Positions 9,053 through 17,751 of a DNA stretch of 64,000 nt are shown piece after piece. The translations under genes and the position numbers were made by a program. Origin of the DNA: Geobacter sp. (lineage in GTDB: Bacteria; Desulfobacterota; Desulfuromonadia; Geobacterales; DSM-12255); NCBI GenBank assembly GCA_009684525.1, contig WKKR01000003.1, forward strand, positions 62,001 to 126,000, given 5' to 3'. The number at the start of each line of letters is the position of its first letter. The stretch's first letter is position 1. Under the pieces are notes generated by a model, which was given only the letters and a program-made list of their open reading frames with translations, had not been told where the DNA came from and searched no databases.

Positions 9053-10595
9053 AATCGTCCTGGGTCACCCTGAGCACTTCCTCGATGGTGGTGATCCCCG
9101 CAGCGACCTTGGCAAGGCCGTCGTCGCGCAGGGTCTGCATGCTGCGGGAGATGGCGTACTCCTTGATCAGTCCGGCGGGTTTGCGCTGCATGATCATGCT
9201 GCAGATCTCGCTGTCGATCAGGAGCATCTCGTAGATGCCGATCCGGCCGATGGAGCCGAGGTTGAAGCACTTGTCGCAGCCACGCCCGCGGTAGAGGGTC
9301 GGCGGGAGGGTGATGCCGGGATACTCCCGGTCGGGCGCATATTCTTCGCGACAGTGTGGGCAGATGACCCGGACCAGACGCTGGGCAATGACCGCCGAAA
9401 GGGTGGAGGCGACCATGAACGGCTCGATCCCCATGTCGATGAGCCGCGTTACCGCACTGGCTGCGTCGTTGGTGTGGAGGGTCGACAGTACCAGGTGGCC
9501 GGTGAGGCTCGCCTGCATGGCGATCTCGGCGGTCTCCGCGTCGCGGATCTCCCCCACCATGATGATGTCCGGGTCCTGGCGGAGGATGGAGCGCAGACCG
9601 TTGGCAAAGGTCAGGTCGATCCTGGCGTTGACCTGGATCTGCCCCACCCCCTTCAACTGGTATTCGATCGGGTCTTCGATGGTGATGATGTTTTTCTCCG
9701 GCGAGTTGAGCCGGGAGAGTGCCGCATAGAGAGTGGTGGTCTTGCCGCTGCCTGTCGGGCCGGTGACGAGGATGATGCCGTTGGAGCGCGACAGAAGCCG
9801 CTCCATGAGCGCGACCTGGCCGGGTGCCAGCCCGATGTTGGCCAGCGAGATGACCCCCTTCTGCTTGTCCAGAAGTCGCAGGACGACCCGCTCGCCGAAA
9901 AAGGTCGGGATGATGGAGACGCGGATGTCCACGTCGCGACCGGCCACGATGACCCGGAGACGGCCGTCCTGGGGGAGCCGCTTTTCCGCGATGTTCAGCC
10001 CGGCCATGATCTTGACCCGGGAGGTCAGGGCATCCTGCACCACCTTGGGGGGGGTCAGCATCCGGTAGAGGATGCCGTCGATCCGGAAGCGTACCTCCAG
10101 CTCCTGCTCGAACGGTTCGATGTGGATATCGCTGGCCCGCTCCTTGACCGCCTGGAAGAGGATGGAGTTGAGCAGGCGGATCACCGGCGCCTCGTCGGCC
10201 AGCTCCATCAGGTCGCGGGGCCGGGAAAGCTCGGTGGCGATGGTGGAGAGATCTTCTCCTTCCAGTTCCTCCACCACGTCCTGGGCCGATCCGGCCAGGC
10301 GGGAATAGTGACGGTTGATGGCGTCGAGCACCTGCGGGCGCGGCACTACCACCCCCTGGGGCGGTGAGCCATAGAGCCCGCGCAGTTCGTCCAGTGCCAG
10401 GAGGTCGGTGGGGTCGCCCATGGCAACCAGCAACCTGCCATCAACAAGGTGCAGGGGGAGGACCTGACGGTTGCGGGCGAATGCGAGTGGCAGCTTGTGC
10501 AAAAGCACCGTATCCACCTGGGAATCGTCGATCTCTTCCTGGAACGGCAGATCCAGTCGGGCTGCCAATGCTGCTGGGTCGAGAGTTACGGTCAT
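9033..10595 (-). CDS. gspE: Type II secretion ATPase GspE
   Basis: This 520-residue cytoplasmic ATPase powers pseudopilus assembly. Visible motifs are Walker A GPTGSGKTT (residues 279-287), the Asp-box region (ITIEDPIEY), Walker B around DPDIIMVGEIRD (341-352), the His-box (LSTLHTND), and the tetracysteine zinc site Cys412/415/440/443 that distinguishes GspE and PilB from retraction ATPases. The N1 domain occupies about residues 1-120. The start at 10595 overlaps the gspD stop by 4 bases. Confidence 0.96.
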   Translation of the reverse strand: MTVTLDPAALAARLDLPFQEEIDDSQVDTVLLHKLPLAFARNRQVLPLHLVDGRLLVAMGDPTDLLALDELRGLYGSPPQGVVVPRPQVLDAINRHYSRLAGSAQDVVEELEGEDLSTIATELSRPRDLMELADEAPVIRLLNSILFQAVKERASDIHIEPFEQELEVRFRIDGILYRMLTPPKVVQDALTSRVKIMAGLNIAEKRLPQDGRLRVIVAGRDVDIRVSIIPTFFGERVVLRLLDKQKGVISLANIGLAPGQVALMERLLSRSNGIILVTGPTGSGKTTTLYAALSRLNSPEKNIITIEDPIEYQLKGVGQIQVNARIDLTFANGLRSILRQDPDIIMVGEIRDAETAEIAMQASLTGHLVLSTLHTNDAASAVTRLIDMGIEPFMVASTLSAVIAQRLVRVICPHCREEYAPDREYPGITLPPTLYRGRGCDKCFNLGSIGRIGIYEMLLIDSEICSMIMQRKPAGLIKEYAISRSMQTLRDDGLAKVAAGITTIEEVLRVTQDDYADLPL

Positions 10596-12490
10596 GGCGT
10601 GCGGTTCAGCTCATTCCGGATATTCACCGGTTCGGTCCGTTCGGTGGCCTGGCCGAAACGCTCCTTCTGTTGCTGGGAGATGTCGGCCAGATCGGCGGCG
10701 TCCCGGACGATCCGGGGGGTGAGGAGGATCATCAGGTTGGTCTTGGTGCGCGAGACCTTCTTGTATTTGAACAGCCAGCCCAGAAACGGGATGTCACCCA
10801 GAAGCGGGACCTTGTTGATGGTTTCCTGGTCCTGGTCCTGGATCAGGCCGCCGATCGCCACGGTATCCTTGTCTTTCACCACCACCGAGGTCTTGGCGGA
10901 ACGCTTGGTCGTTACCAGGTCGGTGGCCTGCCCCTTGCTGTCCTTGACCGCGGAGATCTCCTGGTAGATGTCGAGCTTGACATATTCCCCTTCGCTGATC
11001 TGAGGGGTCAGCTTGAGGGTGATGCCGGTGTCCTTCCGTTCCACCGACTGCTGGGAGAGTCCGGTGGAGGAGAGGTTGGTGGCGGTTACGAACGGCACGT
11101 TCTCGCCGACGAAGATCTCAGCTTCCTTGTTGTCCGAGGTCAGGATGTTGGGGGTGGAGAGGACGTTGACGGCGCCGTTCGTGTCCAGGGCCTTGAGCAC
11201 CGCGGCAAAGTTCGCTGGAGTCCCCAGGCTCGGGATGGTGATGAGGTTGCTGGTTCCCGAGGTCGTCAGGGTGGAAAGGATGGTCGAGATGGCCCCCTGC
11301 GGGTCGTATTGGCCGACAACGGTGGCGTATTTCCCGTCCGACGCGGCACCGAGCATCCCCCACTGGAGCCCGAGTTCATGCAGCTTGTCCAGAGAGACTT
11401 CGGCGATGATCGCCTGGACAAAGACCTGGCGCCGCCGTCGGTCGATCTTCTGGATGACCTGGAGCAGGTTCTGGTAGTCCGTGGGTGAAGCCATGATGAC
11501 TAGGGCATTGGTCGACTTGTCCGCGGTGATGGAGATCTTCCCCCCTTCAAAGGGGGACTGCTGCGTTGCGGCGGCAGTCTGTGCCTGACCTGCGGCCGGT
11601 GTGGCAGTGGAGCCTTTCACCACACCCTCCAGCAGCTTGGCGACCTCGGTGGCATCGGCATTCTCCAGGTAGTAGACATTCACCTTGCTGCTGGTACTGG
11701 GGGGGGCCACGTCGACGAGTGCCACCAGCCGCTTCACGTCTTCTTTCATGGCATCGGAGCCGAACACCATCAGGGCGTTCAGCCGGGTGTCGGCAACGAC
11801 CGTGGTACTGCCGGACGTGGCTTGCATCCCGCCGGGTTTTGTCCCTTTGTCCTTGCTCCCGAGCCATTCGCGGACCACGTTGGCAACGCTCTCTGCCGAG
11901 GCGTTTTTCAGGAAGACCAGTTCGAGCCCTTCGCGGCGTTGCTCGGTATCGATCGCCTGCACGATATCGAGGAGCTTCTGGATATTGAGTGCCGCATCGA
12001 CCACAAGGAGGAGGTTGCCGGGGCCGAAGACGGCAATGCTGCCATCCTTGGAGACCATCGGTTGCAGAAACGCCATTGCCTCGCTGGCGGAGATATGTTG
12101 CAGGGAGATGACCCTGGCAACGTAGGAATCGTTCACCGGCAGGCGGTCACCCTCTTCGAAGATCCTGGTGCCGCTCTGCTTGGCGACTGACGTGGGAACG
12201 ACTTTGTAAACCTTTCCGGAGGGGACAATCGTGAAGCCTTTCAGCTCCAGAACCGACGTGAAGACGTTGAAGGCGTCTTCGGTGGAGAGTTTGGTCGGAG
12301 AATAGACCGATATCTTCCCCTTCACCCGTTCGTCCATGATGAAGTTGCGCCCGGTGAGGTCGCTGATGAACTTCACCATGGTGGCGATATCCACGTCGTT
12401 GAAGTTGAGTACCACCCCCTTGGCCAGTGCCTGGACCGGCAGGCAGAGGAGGGTAATGGCGATGATGATCCGGGCTATGCGTATCTTCAA
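10592..12490 (-). CDS. gspD: Type II secretion outer-membrane secretin GspD
   Basis: This 632-residue secretin forms the outer-membrane channel. The order is signal peptide (about residues 1-23, ending QALAKG), N0 domain (FNDVDIATMVKFI), N1-N3 modules, then the secretin domain with VPLLGDIPFLGWLF and the C-terminal region LLTPRIV. The start is a TTG at 12490 with GGAGG seven bases upstream. No pilotin (gspS) is next to it. A palindromic repeat fills the upstream gap to gspC, so gspD expression may partly depend on that gap. Confidence 0.95.
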   Translation of the reverse strand: MKIRIARIIIAITLLCLPVQALAKGVVLNFNDVDIATMVKFISDLTGRNFIMDERVKGKISVYSPTKLSTEDAFNVFTSVLELKGFTIVPSGKVYKVVPTSVAKQSGTRIFEEGDRLPVNDSYVARVISLQHISASEAMAFLQPMVSKDGSIAVFGPGNLLLVVDAALNIQKLLDIVQAIDTEQRREGLELVFLKNASAESVANVVREWLGSKDKGTKPGGMQATSGSTTVVADTRLNALMVFGSDAMKEDVKRLVALVDVAPPSTSSKVNVYYLENADATEVAKLLEGVVKGSTATPAAGQAQTAAATQQSPFEGGKISITADKSTNALVIMASPTDYQNLLQVIQKIDRRRRQVFVQAIIAEVSLDKLHELGLQWGMLGAASDGKYATVVGQYDPQGAISTILSTLTTSGTSNLITIPSLGTPANFAAVLKALDTNGAVNVLSTPNILTSDNKEAEIFVGENVPFVTATNLSSTGLSQQSVERKDTGITLKLTPQISEGEYVKLDIYQEISAVKDSKGQATDLVTTKRSAKTSVVVKDKDTVAIGGLIQDQDQETINKVPLLGDIPFLGWLFKYKKVSRTKTNLMILLTPRIVRDAADLADISQQQKERFGQATERTEPVNIRNELNRTP

Positions 12491-12513
12491 GAGAGTCCTC
12501 CTCTATCGGCTAG

Positions 12514-12653
12514 CAGGTTGTTGAAAACCAGCCATCTCGCCGCCGTCCTCGAAAAGCCGCCTTGTGCGGCGTAGCGTGGCTCAAGCCTCCGCGGGGCTTT
12601 CTGCGGATGCGACGACCTGACCGTTTTTGAACAACCTGAGGTTTTCGACAACC
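12514..12653. repeat. Palindromic dispersed-repeat-like element between gspC and gspD
   Basis: The arms GGTTGTTGAAAACC (12517-12530) and GGTTTTCGACAACC (12640-12653) pair at 13 of 14 positions. A second arm, TTTTGAACAACCTG (12625-12638), pairs with CAGGTTGTTGAAAA (12514-12527) at 13 of 14, so the right end has two alternative partners. The interior is GC-rich with a short GCCGCCTTGTGCGGC hairpin. It encodes nothing recognisable. From memory, similar TTGTTGAAAA-ended elements are scattered between genes in Geobacter genomes; this is unverified. Confidence 0.6.
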
Positions 12654-12733
12654 CTTTAGATGCCGTCGTTAAGCGATCCCCGGTTTGCCGTTCGTGGGCA
12701 TCTCCTCGGACAGCCATGTCTGTCAGCCTCGCG

Positions 12734-13609
12734 CTAGCGTATGTCATAACTGAATGTTGCCGGCTGGCCATCGCGGATCAGGTCGAGCTTGATCCTGGTC
12801 TGTCCCTTCAGGGATGCCAGCGACTGGATGGCCTTTTCCGGGGAGTCGATGGCAAAGTCGTTGAGTCGGAGCAGAACGTCGCCGTTCTTGATCCCGATCA
12901 TGGCGAAGATGCCGGAAGGGCGGACCTCCGAGACCTTGAATCCTTCAACCTTCCCCTCTTTGGAGCTGGGGAGCAGGCGGGCGTCGGTCATGGCCTGGCC
13001 GATATTGTCGAGTGCGGCGTTGAGGGCGCGCTGGTCGATGATGTAACTCCCGGAGGAGACCTGGGTTGCCAGGCCGGTCTGAGATGGGGGAATCGTGGAT
13101 GGCGGCGAAGCGCCGGCTGCGCCCATGGGGGCTGTAGGAGAGAATATCCTGATCGGCCGTCCGGCGACCACGATGTCGGCAAAATCCTTGTGGACCGCCA
13201 CCAACCGGCCGCCGGTGAATACCGTGTCTCCCAGGCGGAAGACGCGCTCTTCCTTGGTGCTCGTTTTCTGGATCAGGGCAAACGTCTCCCGGAACGAGCC
13301 GACAGCCGTACCGAGCAGGAGCAGGTCTCCCTGGTTGACCGTGGAGGTTGTCCCCTGCTGCTGCGCGGCAACGATGGGGGTCAGTTTTCCCCTGGTGGCG
13401 GGGCCGAACAGCCCCAGTTCCAGGATCGGTGCAAAGGAGGCGAGCCCCTCCACATTTGTAGTAGCCACGGCCGAAGACGTACGTGCCGTTGAGGAAACGG
13501 GAAAGGTCTTGGCGAGCCGGGAGGAGAACAGGTCGGCGGTAATCATGGCCAGGGCCATTATGATGAAAAGCGCCAGGCTGCTGTTGACCGGCGTTATCCA
13601 TTTATCCAT
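12734..13609 (-). CDS. gspC: Type II secretion inner-membrane protein GspC
   Basis: GspC bridges the inner-membrane platform and the secretin. This 291-residue protein starts at ATG 13609 (MDKWITP), has one membrane segment at about 9-28, then the homology region that contacts GspD (ELGLFGPATRGK near residue 64), and ends in a PDZ domain (VSEVRPSGIFAMIGIKNGDV). It is the first gene of the operon. A longer in-frame open stretch upstream lacks homology and covers the promoter. A gap of about 240 bases before gspD is filled by a palindromic repeat. Confidence 0.92.
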   Translation of the reverse strand: MDKWITPVNSSLALFIIMALAMITADLFSSRLAKTFPVSSTARTSSAVATTNVEGLASFAPILELGLFGPATRGKLTPIVAAQQQGTTSTVNQGDLLLLGTAVGSFRETFALIQKTSTKEERVFRLGDTVFTGGRLVAVHKDFADIVVAGRPIRIFSPTAPMGAAGASPPSTIPPSQTGLATQVSSGSYIIDQRALNAALDNIGQAMTDARLLPSSKEGKVEGFKVSEVRPSGIFAMIGIKNGDVLLRLNDFAIDSPEKAIQSLASLKGQTRIKLDLIRDGQPATFSYDIR

Positions 13610-13643
13610 GGGAAAACCCTTTGCATGATGGAGAAACTGCCGA

Positions 13644-13672
13644 ATAATAATGAATTTAGGGGTCGTATGCAA
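13644..13672 (-). promoter_or_regulatory. Sigma-70-type promoter of the gsp operon
   Basis: Read on the minus strand, TTGCAT (13672-13667) and TATTAT (13649-13644) are 17 bases apart. The -10 box lies 34 bases upstream of the gspC start. This is the only good promoter match between the divergent gspC and mqnB genes on this strand. Confidence 0.6.
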
Positions 13673-13741
13673 GGGAAAAGAGGGGCAGGGCGGGCTGCTG
13701 CGCCGGCATCCGGCCAATAAGCCGCCTCTGCCAGAACGGAG

Positions 13742-13770
13742 TTGATGCAATCCGGGTGCTGTGGTATTAT
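13742..13770 (+). promoter_or_regulatory. Sigma-70-type promoter of mqnB-mqnD
   Basis: TTGATG (13742-13747) and TATTAT (13765-13770) are separated by 17 bases, 30 bases upstream of the mqnB ATG. Confidence 0.65.
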
Positions 13771-13800
13771 CCCGGCATTTTGGGGGTGGGAGAGCAGCGT

Positions 13801-14520
13801 ATGCAGCCGATCCTGGTGATTGCGTCGGTGGCTCAGGAGCTTGCGCTTCTGGTTCGCTCACTGCAGGGTAAGAGCGAACAGGGAGCGGGTTTTCCCGAGC
13901 TCTTCAGCGGAAAGATCCGGGGCCGGGATGTCCTGGTTGCAGCTACCGGCATTGGCAAGATCAATACGGCCATGGGATTGACCTCCCTCATTTTGCAGTG
14001 CAGTCCCCGGCTGATCATCAATACCGGCTGTGCCGGCGCCTATCCGGAAAGTGGGCTCGAAGTCGGGGAGCTGGCGCTGGCCAGCAGCGAGGTCTTGGGC
14101 GACGAGGGGGTTGCGACACCCTCGGGGTGGGAATCGCTGGAATATATCGGTATCCCCTCCCTGGAGCGCAAAGAGACCCGATATTTCAACGAATTTCCGC
14201 TCACCTTTGCCCCGACCGAGCGGGCGATGCAGCTTGCCTCGGCCCTGGATCTCCCCTTGCGTCGGGGGCGCTTCGTGACCGTCTCCACCTGTAGTGGGAC
14301 TTCCCAGCGTGGGCGCGAGCTCTATGCCCGTTTCAGCGGTCTCTGCGAAAACATGGAGGGCGCTGCTGCCGCTCAGGTCGCCCTTCAGTATGGTATCGAC
14401 TGTCTGGAACTCCGTGGCATCAGCAATTTGGTCGAGGACCGCGATCTTTCGCGATGGGATCTGTCCCTTGCCATGGAGCAGGCACAGCGCTTCATTCTCA
14501 GGTATCTGGAGCATTATTGA
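13801..14520 (+). CDS. mqnB: Futalosine hydrolase MqnB
   Basis: MqnB removes the purine base from futalosine in the alternative (futalosine) menaquinone route. The 239-residue protein is a nucleoside-phosphorylase fold enzyme: VAATGIGKINTAM near residue 42, INTGCAGAYPES near 75, the NMEGAAAAQVAL active-site strand (about 184) and the SNLVEDRD motif (about 206). The start is ATG 13801, with GGGAG eight bases upstream; a longer frame starts inside the promoter. The next gene, mqnD, encodes the following enzyme, which makes this assignment firm over general MTA/SAH nucleosidases. Confidence 0.92.
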   Translation: MQPILVIASVAQELALLVRSLQGKSEQGAGFPELFSGKIRGRDVLVAATGIGKINTAMGLTSLILQCSPRLIINTGCAGAYPESGLEVGELALASSEVLGDEGVATPSGWESLEYIGIPSLERKETRYFNEFPLTFAPTERAMQLASALDLPLRRGRFVTVSTCSGTSQRGRELYARFSGLCENMEGAAAAQVALQYGIDCLELRGISNLVEDRDLSRWDLSLAMEQAQRFILRYLEHY

Positions 14521-14522
14521 TC

Positions 14523-15371
14523 ATGGGCTGCCACCAGCACGCCACAACCCTTACCCTGGGCTATTCGCCCTGTCCTAATGATACCCATATCTTCCACGCC
14601 CTGGTGCATGGACTGATTCAGACTCCCTTTCTGCTGCAGGAGCGGCTGGAGGACGTGGAAACCCTGAACCGGCTGGTGCTGGCGGGCGAGCTGGATATGA
14701 GCAAGGTCTCCTATCACCTGTTCGGGCATGTGCGCGATGCCTATTGCCTCCTCCGTGCTGGAGGCGCGCTCGGCAGGGGGTGCGGTCCGCTCCTCGTGGC
14801 CGCGAACCGGGTTTCTCTCGCGGAGCTGCGCAACAAGCCGATTGCCGTGCCGGGGGAGTTCACCACGGCATGCCTTCTGCTCAGGCTGTTTGATCCCGGA
14901 TTGTCCCGGCTCGTGTTTATGCCGTTCCACCGGATCATGGAGAGCGTGAGCCGGGGCGAGGTGGCTGCCGGCGTGATCATCCATGAGTCGCGGTTTACCT
15001 TTGAAGGGCTGGGATTGGTGAAGCTTTTGGACCTGGGGGAGTGGTGGGAAGAGACCACCGGCGCTCCCATCCCCCTTGGCGGGATCGTTGCCAGGCGTTC
15101 GCTGGGAAGAGAGGCCATTGCTGCCCTGGATCGGGGGCTTGCTGCCAGCGTGGCCCATGCCAGGGCCAACCCTGCGGCCAGCCTCGATTACATCCGTCAT
15201 CATGCCCAGGAGCTTTCCGACGAGGTCTGTGCTGCCCACATCAACCTCTATGTCAACGAGTTCTCGCTGGACCTGGGGGAAGAGGGAGTGCGGGCCGTGG
15301 AGGTCCTCCTGGAAAGGGCTGCCGCTGCCGGGGTCATCCCCCGGAGTTCCCGCGGGATATTTGCCGACTGA
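14523..15371 (+). CDS. mqnD: 1,4-dihydroxy-6-naphthoate synthase MqnD
   Basis: MqnD converts cyclic dehypoxanthine futalosine to 1,4-dihydroxy-6-naphthoate. The 282-residue protein has the signature LGYSPCPNDTHIFHAL near its N terminus, the LDMSKVSYHLF region, and a periplasmic-binding-protein-like fold without a signal peptide. The ATG at 14523 comes two bases after the mqnB stop, so the pair is translationally coupled. Genes for the other futalosine enzymes (mqnA, mqnC, mqnE) are not in the window. Confidence 0.94.
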   Translation: MGCHQHATTLTLGYSPCPNDTHIFHALVHGLIQTPFLLQERLEDVETLNRLVLAGELDMSKVSYHLFGHVRDAYCLLRAGGALGRGCGPLLVAANRVSLAELRNKPIAVPGEFTTACLLLRLFDPGLSRLVFMPFHRIMESVSRGEVAAGVIIHESRFTFEGLGLVKLLDLGEWWEETTGAPIPLGGIVARRSLGREAIAALDRGLAASVAHARANPAASLDYIRHHAQELSDEVCAAHINLYVNEFSLDLGEEGVRAVEVLLERAAAAGVIPRSSRGIFAD

Positions 15372-15399
15372 TACGAACCGGGCTGTCGCAAAGGAGCAC

Positions 15400-17028
15400 A
15401 TGGAAGAGCGCGTAATCAAAGTGCTGTTGATCGACGACGATGAGGACGATTACGTCATAACTCGTGAATTCCTTGCTGCCAGCAGGTGGGGGTCATTCGA
15501 GCTCGAGTGGGTGTCGGGATTCGAGGTGGGGCGTGAAACCATGCTCCGCAAAAGCCACGATATCTACCTCCTCGATTACAACCTTCGCGGACGGAACGGG
15601 ATCGAGCTGATCAAGGAGGCAAAGGGCGCGGGATGCCAGGCCCCGATCATCGTTCTGACCGGGATCAACAACCGGGAGATCGACCTGGAGGCGATGCAGT
15701 CGGGTGCGGTGGATTTCCTGCTCAAGGGAGAGCTGAACGCAGCGCTCCTGGAACGCTCCTTGCGCTATGCCCTGCAGAGAAACAGGACCGAAGAGGCTTT
15801 GCGCAAGAGTGCCGAGGGTCTGGCCAAGGCGCAGATGATCGCCCATGTGGGGAACTGGGAGTGGAATATCCTTACTAACGAGATGACCTGGTCCGATGAG
15901 ATCTACCGGATTTTCGGGCTCTATCCGCAGGCGTTTCCCGCCTCCTACGAGGCTTTTCTCCGCATTGTCCACCCCGACGACCGGAGCCTGGTCAACCTCA
16001 AGATCAACCAGGCTCTCTATGACCGCCAGGCGTACAGCTTCGAACATCGCCTGATCATCCCGTCGGGGGGCGAACGGATCGTGCACCAGCAGGGAGAGGT
16101 CACCTTTGCCGAAGACGGCAGGCCTGTCTGGATGGTCGGCACGGTGCAGGATATCACCGAGCGACGCAGTTCCGAGGATGCGCTCCGTCTCATGGAGGAG
16201 AAGTATTCCAAGGCATTCCATTCGAGCCCGGACTGGGTGGTGATGACGCGGGTTGCCGATGGGCGCTACATAGAGGTGAACGACGCGTTTCTGGGCATTA
16301 CCGGTTACCGGCGCGAGGATGTCATCGGCAAGACCTCCATTGAACTGGGGATCTGGTTCGACCCTCGCGACAGGGTCAGGATGCTCAAGCTGCTCGACGA
16401 GTACGGCAAGGTCCGCAATCTCGAAACCAGGTTCCGCATCAGGTCGGGGGAGACACGCACCATGCTCTGGTCGGCAGAGGTGATCGAATTCAACGGCGAG
16501 GCCTACCTCATCGCGGTTTCCAGGGATGTCACCGAACAGCGACAGCTGGAAAAGGAGCTTTTGGACAGCCAGAAGGAACTGATCAAGAAGCACCACGAGT
16601 TGACCCTGCTCTTCAACCAGGTGGAGACCGTCAAGAAAGAGTGGGAAATGACCATGGACCATGTGGGAGACATGGTCATCCTGGCGGATAGCGAAGGAAA
16701 GATCAAGCGGTGCAACCGGGCGTTCCAGGATTTCGTCAGGCTCCCCTACAGCGAGATCCTCGGCGCCGACTGGGTCGAGCTGCTCCATCAGTATGACCTG
16801 ATCACCGGTATGATCTATCTCCAGAGCATGGAACTCTATCACGAGCCGTCCGACCGCTGGTACGTCCTCAACCCCTATCCCTTTCAGGATGAAAAGATGC
16901 AGGAGCTTTCCGGAACGGTCATCACCATCCACGACACCACCGAACTCAAGCAGGTTTCAGCGCAGCTCGAACAGGCCGTCCGTGAGCTGGAGGCATCGGG
17001 ATGCAACACCTTTCCCAGCCGGAAGTAG
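15400..17028 (+). CDS. Response-regulator/PAS signalling protein without output domain
   Basis: The 542-residue soluble protein starts at ATG 15400 behind AAGGAG. A complete receiver domain comes first (LLIDDDEDDY; phosphoacceptor Asp in LLDYNLRG; conserved Lys in FLLKGEL). Three PAS modules follow at about 145-265 (ending VGTVQDITERR), 270-390 (ending SRDVTEQRQ) and 410-525. A coiled-coil linker such as usually leads into a HisKA domain follows, but the protein stops at ASGCNTFPSRK with no kinase, GGDEF or HD domain. All three frames close within about 60 bases. It may be a truncated kinase or an adaptor. It follows mqnD by 28 bases, with no visible functional link. Confidence 0.8.
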   Translation: MEERVIKVLLIDDDEDDYVITREFLAASRWGSFELEWVSGFEVGRETMLRKSHDIYLLDYNLRGRNGIELIKEAKGAGCQAPIIVLTGINNREIDLEAMQSGAVDFLLKGELNAALLERSLRYALQRNRTEEALRKSAEGLAKAQMIAHVGNWEWNILTNEMTWSDEIYRIFGLYPQAFPASYEAFLRIVHPDDRSLVNLKINQALYDRQAYSFEHRLIIPSGGERIVHQQGEVTFAEDGRPVWMVGTVQDITERRSSEDALRLMEEKYSKAFHSSPDWVVMTRVADGRYIEVNDAFLGITGYRREDVIGKTSIELGIWFDPRDRVRMLKLLDEYGKVRNLETRFRIRSGETRTMLWSAEVIEFNGEAYLIAVSRDVTEQRQLEKELLDSQKELIKKHHELTLLFNQVETVKKEWEMTMDHVGDMVILADSEGKIKRCNRAFQDFVRLPYSEILGADWVELLHQYDLITGMIYLQSMELYHEPSDRWYVLNPYPFQDEKMQELSGTVITIHDTTELKQVSAQLEQAVRELEASGCNTFPSRK

Positions 17029-17115
17029 ACGAACCCACTGCAAGACCCTGGTAGTGCCTGCCCCATAAAAATCGTTGTATTACAATATGATACGCTAAAA
17101 ATACGGGATTTTGCC

Positions 17116-17145
17116 TTGACCCTCGGGATGAGGGTGTGCTATAAG
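17116..17145 (+). promoter_or_regulatory. Sigma-70-type promoter of the RlpA-like gene
   Basis: TTGACC (17116-17121) and TATAAG (17140-17145) are 18 bases apart. The AAGGAGGT ribosome-binding site lies at 17161-17168. Confidence 0.65.
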
Positions 17146-17172
17146 GTTGCCTCGCCCAAAAAGGAGGTGCGC

Positions 17173-17628
17173 ATGGCGCCAGTGAATCTGCGGGGCAGCC
17201 TGTTGGCGATACTTGTCGTCACACAGCTGTTTCTGCCGCTCCACACACTTCCTGTGCAGGCCGAAACCGTTACCGAGAAGAGTGGTCAAGCGCAGAGTGC
17301 CGAACAGGCACAACCAGCGGCGGATGGAGACGAGGGGTTTGCCTCGTATTACGCCAAACGCTACAAGGGTAGACGGACAACCTCGGGGGCACGGTATAAC
17401 CCCGGAAAAATGACAGCGGCACATTCCTCGCTTCCCTTTGGCACCAAGGTCAAGGTTATCTGCCTTAACAGTGGTCGGGAAGTGGTGGTGACAGTGAATG
17501 ACCGTTGCAAGCCACGCAAGAAGCCGTTCATCGATCTTTCCCGGGCAGCTGCACGCAAGCTCGGATTCCTGGGAAAGGGGACTACTCGGGTCAAGATCAT
17601 CGCGATGAATGAGGACGACGCGGGGTAA
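17173..17628 (+). CDS. RlpA-like exported protein with double-psi beta-barrel
   Basis: This 151-residue protein starts at ATG 17173, five bases after a perfect AAGGAGGT. A signal peptide covers about residues 1-31 (LLAILVVTQLFLPLHTLPVQA). A short Gln/Ala-rich linker leads to a double-psi beta-barrel with the RlpA signatures GFASYYAKRYKGRRTTSGARYN, LPFGTKVKV, VTVNDRC and IDLSRAAARKLGF. RlpA proteins cleave or bind glycan strands lacking stem peptides, often at the septum. There is no C-terminal SPOR domain and no lipobox cysteine, so septal targeting is not supported. It is a single-gene unit between its own promoter and a terminator. Confidence 0.88.
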   Translation: MAPVNLRGSLLAILVVTQLFLPLHTLPVQAETVTEKSGQAQSAEQAQPAADGDEGFASYYAKRYKGRRTTSGARYNPGKMTAAHSSLPFGTKVKVICLNSGREVVVTVNDRCKPRKKPFIDLSRAAARKLGFLGKGTTRVKIIAMNEDDAG

Positions 17629-17654
17629 CAGGTACAATAAAAAATCACAGGGCG

Positions 17655-17701
17655 AAAAAAAGGAAACGGCCGGGAGGATTATCCCGGCCGTTTCCTTTTC
17701 C
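17655..17701. terminator. Bidirectional intrinsic terminator
   Basis: A perfect 14-base-pair stem (17662-17675 with 17682-17695) has a 6-base loop, an A-run on its left (17655-17661) and T-rich bases on its right. It can stop the RlpA-like gene on the plus strand and the TPR gene on the minus strand. Confidence 0.85.
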
Positions 17702-17751
17702 GGCAGCGTGCAGGCGGCGAGGCTGCTGTCAGCTCTCCGACCAGTTTGTCG

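Noticed and set aside
7853-9073. Plus-strand frame of 406 residues opposite gspF
   Set aside because: It is His/Gln/Gly-rich shadow sequence; gspF on the minus strand is certain.
10364-11488. Plus-strand frame of 374 residues opposite gspD/gspE
   Set aside because: It has no domain and overlaps certain secretion genes.
15493-16932. Minus-strand frame of 479 residues opposite the REC-PAS gene
   Set aside because: The plus strand has receiver and PAS motifs throughout; the antisense frame has none.
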